The position numbers were made by a program, and so were the translations under genes. Under the pieces are notes generated by a model. The model did not search any database. It saw only the letters and a program-made list of their open reading frames with translations, and was not told the origin of the DNA. A stretch of DNA of 8,227 bases, taken from NCBI RefSeq assembly GCF_002413825.1, contig NZ_DHXT01000160.1, positions 10,139 through 18,365 of the forward strand. The letters are read 5' to 3'. The DNA is from Rhodoferax sp. UBA5149 (lineage in GTDB: Bacteria; Pseudomonadota; Gammaproteobacteria; Burkholderiales; Burkholderiaceae_C). Shown piece after piece: positions 1 through 5,178 of this stretch. Position 1 is the stretch's first letter, and every line of letters begins with the position of its first letter.

Positions 1-878
1 AGTTCCTGGATGATCTTGCCGTTGCCGCGCACCGGGCCGTCCAGGCGCTGCAGATTGCAGTTGACGACGAACACCAGGTTGTCGAGCTTTTCGCGCGCCG
101 CCAGGCCGATCGCGCCCAGGGACTCGACTTCGTCCATTTCGCCGTCGCCACAAAACACCCAGACTTTGCGGTTCGCGGTATCGGCAATACCGCGCGCATG
201 CAGGTACTTCAAAAAGCGCGCCTGGTAGATCGCCATCAGCGGCCCCAGACCCATGGACACCGTGGGGAACTGCCAGAATTCGGGCATCAGCTTGGGGTGC
301 GGGTAGCTCGACAGACCCTTGCCGCCGACTTCCTGGCGGAAGTTGAGCAACTGCTCTTCGCTCAGTCGGCCTTCCATGTAAGCGCGGGCATAGACGCCGG
401 GCGAGACGTGGCCCTGGATGTAGAGGCAGTCACCGCCATGCTCTTTGCCAGGTTCAGCGCTCTCGGCATGCCAGAAATGGTTGAAGCCGGCACCGAACAT
501 GTGCGCCAGCGAGGCGAATGAGCCGATGTGGCCGCCCAGGTCGCCGCCGTCGACGGGGTGGTGCCGGTTGGCCTTGACCACCATGGCCATGGCGTTCCAG
601 CGCATGTAGGCGCGCAGGCGCTCCTCAATCTCAATGTTGCCGGGGCAGTGCGCTTCCTGATTGGCCTCGATGGTGTTGACGTAGCTGGTGTTGGCCGAGA
701 ACGGCATGTCGATGCTGCTCTGGCGCGCATGGTCCAGCAACTGCTCCAGCAAAAAATGAGCGCGCTGCGGGCCTTCGCTCTGAATCACGGCGGTCAGGGC
801 GTCCATCCACTCACGGGTTTCCTGGCTGTCCGCATCTGGGGCGGCTGAGACAAATGAATTCTCGGGAACTGCTGACAT
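1..878 (-). CDS. aceE: Pyruvate dehydrogenase E1 component (homodimeric type), N-terminal part, cut by the window edge
   Basis: This is the thiamine-diphosphate-dependent decarboxylase of the pyruvate dehydrogenase complex. It converts pyruvate to a hydroxyethyl intermediate and acetylates the lipoyl groups of E2 in the cytoplasm. The first 292 residues are present, about a third of the roughly 890-residue family length; the rest lies beyond position 1. The start is ATG at 878-876, beginning MSAVPENS, behind a clear AAGGAGA. Visible family marks are DLGGH (His117), QGHVSPGVYAR (His157), both matching the conserved active-site histidines of E. coli AceE, and the ThDP/magnesium motif beginning GDGEMDE (Gly244-Gly246) and closing at NCNLQRLDGP (Asn273). 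No frameshift is seen. The gene is divergent from the sensor kinase, and aceF and lpdA would be expected downstream, outside the window. The family is certain. Regulation by the neighbouring two-component pair is only inferred from position. Confidence 0.97.
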   Translation of the reverse strand, partial: MSAVPENSFVSAAPDADSQETREWMDALTAVIQSEGPQRAHFLLEQLLDHARQSSIDMPFSANTSYVNTIEANQEAHCPGNIEIEERLRAYMRWNAMAMVVKANRHHPVDGGDLGGHIGSFASLAHMFGAGFNHFWHAESAEPGKEHGGDCLYIQGHVSPGVYARAYMEGRLSEEQLLNFRQEVGGKGLSSYPHPKLMPEFWQFPTVSMGLGPLMAIYQARFLKYLHARGIADTANRKVWVFCGDGEMDEVESLGAIGLAAREKLDNLVFVVNCNLQRLDGPVRGNGKIIQE

Positions 879-883
879 GCTTG

Positions 884-890
884 TCTCCTT
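884..890 (-). promoter_or_regulatory. Ribosome binding site of aceE
   Basis: On the minus strand AAGGAGA lies five bases before the ATG at 878-876. It is a near-perfect Shine-Dalgarno sequence and fixes the aceE start. The kinase and response regulator on the other strand have no comparable site, which suggests that aceE is translated much more strongly. Confidence 0.8.
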
Positions 891-935
891 GGTTTTTTAC
901 GTAATTTAGACCGATTTATTTATTTTCTCATATTT

Positions 936-965
936 ATTTAAAAATTTCGAATTGTGCAGTGTCAT
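936..965 (-). promoter_or_regulatory. Candidate sigma-70 promoter of aceE
   Basis: Read on the minus strand, ATGACA (965-960, five of six matches to TTGACA) is followed after 18 bases by TTAAAT (941-936, four of six matches to TATAAT). Transcription would begin near 929, giving a leader of about 50 bases before the aceE start. The whole stretch 892-950 is strikingly AT-rich compared with the surrounding GC-rich DNA, as expected of a strong promoter. Other -10-like words exist in the same AT-rich stretch, so the exact element is uncertain. Confidence 0.3.
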
Positions 966-973
966 TTCACAAT
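951..973. promoter_or_regulatory. Inverted repeat ATTGTG-N11-CACAAT, candidate operator
   Basis: Positions 951-956 (ATTGTG) and 968-973 (CACAAT) form a perfect 6-bp inverted repeat with an 11-base spacer, so the half-site centres are 17 bp apart. It lies in the intergenic region between aceE and the sensor kinase gene and covers the candidate aceE -35 element. Symmetric half-sites of this kind suit a dimeric helix-turn-helix protein such as the LuxR/FixJ-type regulator encoded at 3608. The spacing does not match a CRP site, and the sequence does not match the E. coli PdhR box. That it is an operator, and which protein binds it, is inference. Confidence 0.35.
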
Positions 974-1046
974 GCAGAACAAGAGGCCGAATGAAATAGC
1001 CTCCCAGCCCCGTCCTCGAAGCGATGTGTCACCTACACTTGGCATC

Positions 1047-3593
1047 ATGCCTTTGCTGCGTCCGATCTCACTGCCCAGTCCCATGAAACTGCCTCCCGTG
1101 GCCCGCTTCCAACGCTGGTGGCAGCGTTTGACGCCGCATCGCCAGGACCGTTTTTCCGTGCTGGCGCCGCTCGCTGCCGTGCTGCTATTTCTGGCCGCCA
1201 TCGTGGCCGCGTTTGGTTATTTGCGGCTGGAAGAAATTGCCCGCGAACAAGAAGCGGTCAAACGGGACGTGGAATACACGCAACAGCGTCTTCGTCTGCG
1301 CCTGCTGGAGCGACAAGAGCAGCTCATGCGCATCGCCCGCGAGCTGTCCAACCGGGAACTCAATGCCGACGAATTCGAGAGTCGGGCGGAAGCGATGATC
1401 AACCAGTACCCCGAATTGCAAGGCCTGACCTGGATCGATGAGCGCCGGCGCATCAAAGCCAACGTCGGCACCGCCAGCCTGTCGGCCAATCAGCTTCGAG
1501 CGGTGGGCAGCACCCTCAAGATGGGCGAAACCGAAAACACCTACAACCTGGCGCGCGAACTGCAGCAGCCTATTTACTGGCAAGGTGCGGCGGCGCCAGA
1601 CAGCACTGCCACGCTGCAACTGCACATTCCGTTGAGCGACCGTGCACATTTTTTGGGCGTTCTATTGGCCGAATACTCGGTGGACGGCTTGTTTCGCTAC
1701 GGCGTACCGACCGAAGTGTCGGCTCGCTACGCGGTCTCCTTCCATGATGCCAAGGGCGGCCTGCTGGCGGGCACCAGCATTCCGGCGCGCAACCCGGCCA
1801 ATCGGCTGCTGCCTTGGGACAGCCCGGTCAACGCCTACGAAGTTCCGGTGTCCCCTGTCGGCAACGGCCTCGTCATTCGGGGCCAGGCTTACCGCGCCTC
1901 GCTGGGCGTGATCGGCAGTGGCCTGTTCTGGCTGGTCACTGCCCTGAGCGCGATGACGGCCTGGATGCTGATCGCCAACTGGCGCCATACGCGCCGCCGC
2001 ATGCAGGCCCAGCAAGCACTGGTATCGGAAACCAGCTTCCGGCGGGCGATGGAAAACTCCATGTTGACCGGCATGCGGGCGCTTGATCTGCAGGGCCGCA
2101 TCACCTACGTCAATGCGGCTTTTTGCCAGATGACCGGTTGGAATGAATCCGACCTGGTGGGGCGAACCGCGCCATTTCCCTATTGGCCTGAGGCCGATCG
2201 CGATTCGCTGGCCTTCCGGCTGGAAGAAGAACTATCAGGGAGAACACTTCCGGGCGGCACCCAGGTGCGTGTCAAACGGCGGGACAACACGCTGTTTGAC
2301 GCCCGGCTCTACGTCTCCCCGTTGATTGACGCCCGTGGCACGCAGACCGGCTGGATGACCTCGATGACAGACATTACCGAACCGAACCGGATTCGGGAGC
2401 AGCTGTCAGCATCGCATGAACGCTTTACCACGGTCCTGGAAGCGCTGGACGCCTCCATCTCGGTCGCACCGCTGGGCAGCGACGAGTTGCTGTTCGCCAA
2501 CAAACTGTACCGCCTGTGGTTCGGCACCATGGCAGGAGGGCATCTGCAGCTGGTCGCCGAGGCGGGCGTGCCGGTGACGCCCCCCAGTGACGAGTCGCTG
2601 GACCACGTGGACGCCTTCGCCGGCCTGCCCACCAACTTGTTGCCCGAGACGGAAGCTGAGAGTGCCGAAATCTATATGGAGGCCTTGGGCAAATGGTTGG
2701 AGGTCCGCACCCGTTATCTGAGCTGGGTCGATGGTCGCCTGGCGCAGATGGTGATTGCCACCGACATCACGGCACGCCGTATCGCCGAAGAACAATCCGC
2801 CGCGCAAACCGAGCGCGCCCAGACTGCCAGCCGCCTGATCACCATGGGTGAAATGGCATCCAGCGTGGCGCACGAGCTGAACCAGCCGCTGACGGCCATC
2901 AACAACTATTGCGACGGCATGGTGTCGCGCATCAAAGCCAAGCAAATCAGCGAAGAAGATTTGCTCGGCGCTCTGGAGAAAACCGCCAGGCAGGCGCATC
3001 GGGCCGGCCAGATCATCCAGCGCATTCGCTCTTTCGTCAAACGCAGCGCGCCCAATCGCGCCCTGTCAAAAATCACGGGCATGGTGGACGAAGCGGTTGA
3101 ACTGGCCGAAATTGAAATGCGTCGCCGCAATGTGCGGCTCACGCACTATGTTGCCCCCCGCATGCCGGCGCTGCTGGTGGACCCGATTCTGATCGAGCAA
3201 GTCCTGGTCAACCTGCTCAAGAATGCGGCCGAATCGGTTGACTCGGCGCAGCGGCCGACAGCGCAACGCAGCGTCAAATTACGGGTGGCGCCCAGTCAAG
3301 TCGATGACAAGCCCGTGATTGAATTCATGGTCATTGACTCCGGCCGGGGGCTCGCGCCTGAAGTCATGGCGCGGCTGTATGAAGCTTTTTACTCCACCAA
3401 GGCCGACGGCATGGGCATCGGCCTGAGCTTGTGCCGCTCCATCGTGGAATCCCACCTGGGTCGAATGAAAGCCGAGAACCTTTACAATGGCGCCGAGGTG
3501 ACAGGCTGCTGTTTCTCTTTCTGGATTCCCATGACGGAATCCTTGCTTCCCAAGGCACAGCTCCCGCACAGACAACCAAGGACACCAGGTTAG
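1047..3593 (+). CDS. Membrane-bound PAS sensor histidine kinase, FixL-like (HPK4 type)
   Basis: This is a sensor kinase that autophosphorylates on histidine and should pass the phosphate to the response regulator encoded 14 bases downstream. With the chosen ATG it has 848 residues. Visible order: a first membrane helix (about 38-59); a segment of roughly 225 residues predicted to lie outside the membrane, opening with a helical stretch and the YPELQGLTWID region, Cache- or CHASE-like but not assigned with certainty; a second helix (about 286-310); PAS1 (about 328-445, VNAAFCQMTGW, closing MTDIT); a weaker PAS2 (about 454-573, closing ATDIT); the H-box VAHELNQPLTAINNY with His609; the N-box LLKNAAES with Asn726; the G1 box IDSGRGL; and the G2 box GMGIGLSL. 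All catalytic boxes are intact. PAS1 has no histidine, so FixL-type haem binding there is unlikely. The start is uncertain: neither ATG 1047 nor ATG 1083 has a Shine-Dalgarno sequence, while the codons before 1047 look non-coding. The ligand is unknown. The gene is divergent from aceE. Confidence 0.92.
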   Translation: MPLLRPISLPSPMKLPPVARFQRWWQRLTPHRQDRFSVLAPLAAVLLFLAAIVAAFGYLRLEEIAREQEAVKRDVEYTQQRLRLRLLERQEQLMRIARELSNRELNADEFESRAEAMINQYPELQGLTWIDERRRIKANVGTASLSANQLRAVGSTLKMGETENTYNLARELQQPIYWQGAAAPDSTATLQLHIPLSDRAHFLGVLLAEYSVDGLFRYGVPTEVSARYAVSFHDAKGGLLAGTSIPARNPANRLLPWDSPVNAYEVPVSPVGNGLVIRGQAYRASLGVIGSGLFWLVTALSAMTAWMLIANWRHTRRRMQAQQALVSETSFRRAMENSMLTGMRALDLQGRITYVNAAFCQMTGWNESDLVGRTAPFPYWPEADRDSLAFRLEEELSGRTLPGGTQVRVKRRDNTLFDARLYVSPLIDARGTQTGWMTSMTDITEPNRIREQLSASHERFTTVLEALDASISVAPLGSDELLFANKLYRLWFGTMAGGHLQLVAEAGVPVTPPSDESLDHVDAFAGLPTNLLPETEAESAEIYMEALGKWLEVRTRYLSWVDGRLAQMVIATDITARRIAEEQSAAQTERAQTASRLITMGEMASSVAHELNQPLTAINNYCDGMVSRIKAKQISEEDLLGALEKTARQAHRAGQIIQRIRSFVKRSAPNRALSKITGMVDEAVELAEIEMRRRNVRLTHYVAPRMPALLVDPILIEQVLVNLLKNAAESVDSAQRPTAQRSVKLRVAPSQVDDKPVIEFMVIDSGRGLAPEVMARLYEAFYSTKADGMGIGLSLCRSIVESHLGRMKAENLYNGAEVTGCCFSFWIPMTESLLPKAQLPHRQPRTPG

Positions 3594-3601
3594 ATCCTGG
3601 T
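3584..3601 (+). other. Small hairpin over the kinase stop codon
   Basis: ACCAGG (3584-3589) and CCTGGT (3596-3601) are perfect complements around the six-base loop TTAGAT. The kinase stop codon TAG (3591-3593) lies in the loop, and the response regulator ATG follows six bases after the hairpin. The hairpin occupies the place where a Shine-Dalgarno sequence would be, and none is present. It may couple translation of the two genes, with ribosomes finishing the kinase opening the structure, but six base pairs can also arise by chance. Confidence 0.3.
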
Positions 3602-3607
3602 TACAGC

Positions 3608-4234
3608 ATGAGTTTGATACCAAAAAAAGGCACGGTTTACGTGGTGGACGACGACGAAGCGGTACGCGACTCGCTTCAATGGCTGCTGGAGGGAAAAGAC
3701 TACCGGGTTCGCTGCTTTGAGTCCGCCGAGTCATTTTTAAGCCGCTATGACGCACGCGAGGTTGCTTGCCTGATTGTGGACATCCGCATGGGCGGCATGA
3801 ACGGTCTGGAGCTGCAAACCCGACTGCTGGAGAGCCAATCGCCACTGCCTATCGTGTTCATCACCGGTCACGGCGATGTGCCGATGGCCGTCGACAGCAT
3901 GAAAAAGGGCGCGATGGATTTCATCCAGAAGCCCTTCAAGGAAGATCAGCTGGTGTCGCTGGTGGAACGCATGCTGGACCAGGCCAAAGACTCCTTCGCG
4001 GAGCACCAGAGCGCTGCCAGCCGGGGTGTACTCATGGCCCGACTGACGTTGCGTGAGACGCAGGTGCTGGAGCGCATTGTGGCCGGACGCCTGAACAAGC
4101 AGATCGCCGACGACCTGGGGATCAGCATCAAGACGGTGGAGGCGCATCGCGCCAACATCATGGAAAAGCTCAATGCCAACACGGTGGCCGACCTCCTGAA
4201 AATTGCTTTGGGACAAACCACCGCCAAAGCTTGA
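3608..4234 (+). CDS. Two-component response regulator, FixJ/NarL family, LuxR-type DNA-binding domain
   Basis: This is a 208-residue transcription factor, the usual length for FixJ-type regulators. The receiver domain (about 8-125) has the acidic pocket VVDDDEAV (Asp14-Asp16), the phosphate-accepting Asp58 in IVDIRMGGMNG, Thr86 in FITGHGD and Lys108 in QKPF. A short linker leads to the LuxR/GerE helix-turn-helix (about 142-200), with LTLRETQVLERIVAG and the recognition region NKQIADDLGISIKTVEAHR. All key residues are intact, so phosphorylation by the upstream kinase should drive dimerisation and DNA binding. The start at 3608 is chosen because it gives the expected N-terminus right before the receiver; no Shine-Dalgarno sequence precedes it, which fits translation coupled to the kinase gene. 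A run of seven A lies in codons 5-7. Targets are not shown by the sequence; the divergent aceE gene and the pair's own promoter are the first candidates. Confidence 0.95.
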   Translation: MSLIPKKGTVYVVDDDEAVRDSLQWLLEGKDYRVRCFESAESFLSRYDAREVACLIVDIRMGGMNGLELQTRLLESQSPLPIVFITGHGDVPMAVDSMKKGAMDFIQKPFKEDQLVSLVERMLDQAKDSFAEHQSAASRGVLMARLTLRETQVLERIVAGRLNKQIADDLGISIKTVEAHRANIMEKLNANTVADLLKIALGQTTAKA

Positions 4235-4259
4235 CGCTCCTTTATTTATAGCAACATGC

Positions 4260-4290
4260 GCCCGCCCGACAAGGACTAGCGGGCTTTTTT
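4260..4290 (+). terminator. Intrinsic terminator after the two-component operon
   Basis: GCCCGC (4260-4265) can pair with GCGGGC (4279-4284), or GCCCG (4264-4268) with CGGGC (4280-4284) and a shorter loop. The stem is followed directly by six T (4285-4290) and then ATTTAT. This is a typical rho-independent terminator 25 bases after the response regulator stop. It ends only 18 bases before the folD start, so it may also limit read-through into folD. Confidence 0.85.
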
Positions 4291-4308
4291 ATTTATGGAA
4301 CTGAAATT

Positions 4309-5172
4309 ATGACAACCCCAAGCCACGGCCAGATCATCGATGGAATCGCCCTCTCCGCCCGCCTGCGCGCCGACGTCGCCACACGCGTCGTGGCGCTCAA
4401 GACGCGCGGCGTGACGCCCGGCCTGGCGGTCATTCTGGTGGGCGAGGACCCGGCCAGCGCCGTTTATGTGCGCAACAAGGTCAAGGGTTGTTCAGATACC
4501 GGCGTTCATTCCGTCTTTGAAAAATACGAGGCCACTCTGTCGGAGGCTGATCTGCTGGCGCGCATCGCCGCGCTCAATGTCGACCCGACGATTCACGGCA
4601 TTCTGGTGCAAATGCCTTTGCCCAAACACATCAACCCGCACAAGGTCATTGAGGCCATTTCCACCAGCAAAGACGTGGACGGCTACGCCACCCTGAGCGC
4701 CGGCGAATTGATGACGGGACAACCCGGCTTTCGGCCCTGCACGCCTTATGGCTGCATGAAACTGATTAAAAGCACCGGCATCGATTTGCGCGGCAAACAC
4801 GCGGTGGTCATTGGGCGCAGCAACACGGTCGGCAAGCCGATGGCGCTGTTGCTGCTGCAAGCCAATGCCACAGTCACGGTTTGCCACAGCGCCACCGCCG
4901 ATATCGGCCACCACACCCGGCAAGCCGACGTGATCGTCGCGGCGGTCGGCAAACGCAACGTGCTGACCGCCGACATGGTCAAACCCGGTGCGATCGTCAT
5001 TGACGTCGGCATGAACCGCAACGACGAAGGCAAGCTGTGCGGCGACGTCGATTTTTCAGGCGTGAAGGAGCTGGCCAGCTTTATTACCCCGGTGCCTGGT
5101 GGGGTGGGGCCGATGACGATTACGATGTTGCTGGTCAACACCCTTGAAGCGGCTGAACGCGCCGCAACATAA
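4309..5172 (+). CDS. folD: Bifunctional methylenetetrahydrofolate dehydrogenase / methenyltetrahydrofolate cyclohydrolase
   Basis: This cytoplasmic enzyme interconverts 5,10-methylene-, 5,10-methenyl- and 10-formyl-tetrahydrofolate, using NADP in most bacteria. It supplies one-carbon units for purines and formyl-methionine. The 287 residues match the family length. The active-site residues line up with E. coli FolD at a constant offset of three: Tyr53 and Lys57 in YVRNK, Gln101 in GILVQMPLP and Asp124 in KDVDGY. The nucleotide-binding half shows VVIGRSNTVGKP, and the C-terminal signature PVPGGVGPMT is intact. ATG 4309 is preceded by GGAA at 4297-4300, a weak ribosome site. The prlC gene follows after six bases, so the two are probably co-transcribed. 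No standard promoter fits between the terminator and the start; TTGACG at 4231-4236 resembles a -35 element but lacks a convincing -10 partner. Confidence 0.98.
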   Translation: MTTPSHGQIIDGIALSARLRADVATRVVALKTRGVTPGLAVILVGEDPASAVYVRNKVKGCSDTGVHSVFEKYEATLSEADLLARIAALNVDPTIHGILVQMPLPKHINPHKVIEAISTSKDVDGYATLSAGELMTGQPGFRPCTPYGCMKLIKSTGIDLRGKHAVVIGRSNTVGKPMALLLLQANATVTVCHSATADIGHHTRQADVIVAAVGKRNVLTADMVKPGAIVIDVGMNRNDEGKLCGDVDFSGVKELASFITPVPGGVGPMTITMLLVNTLEAAERAAT

Positions 5173-5178
5173 GCTCTC

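Noticed and set aside
362..848. Open frames on both strands inside aceE
   Set aside because: The conserved AceE protein reads through the same bases in another frame with clear family motifs; the others are low-complexity Ala/Arg-rich shadows.
952..972. CRP-like site (TGTG ... CACA)
   Set aside because: The distance between half-sites is about three bases too long for a CRP operator.
954..1046. Upstream extension of the kinase from GTG 954
   Set aside because: The extra codons include several rare in this DNA (AGG, ATA, TCA, ACA), there is no ribosome site, and the region holds the putative operator and promoter.
3622..3628. Run of seven A in the regulator gene, a possible slippery site (A AAA AAA)
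   Set aside because: A -1 shift would give only a short truncated peptide, there is no downstream stimulatory structure that I can see, and it lies at codons 5-7. Chance is the simplest reading.
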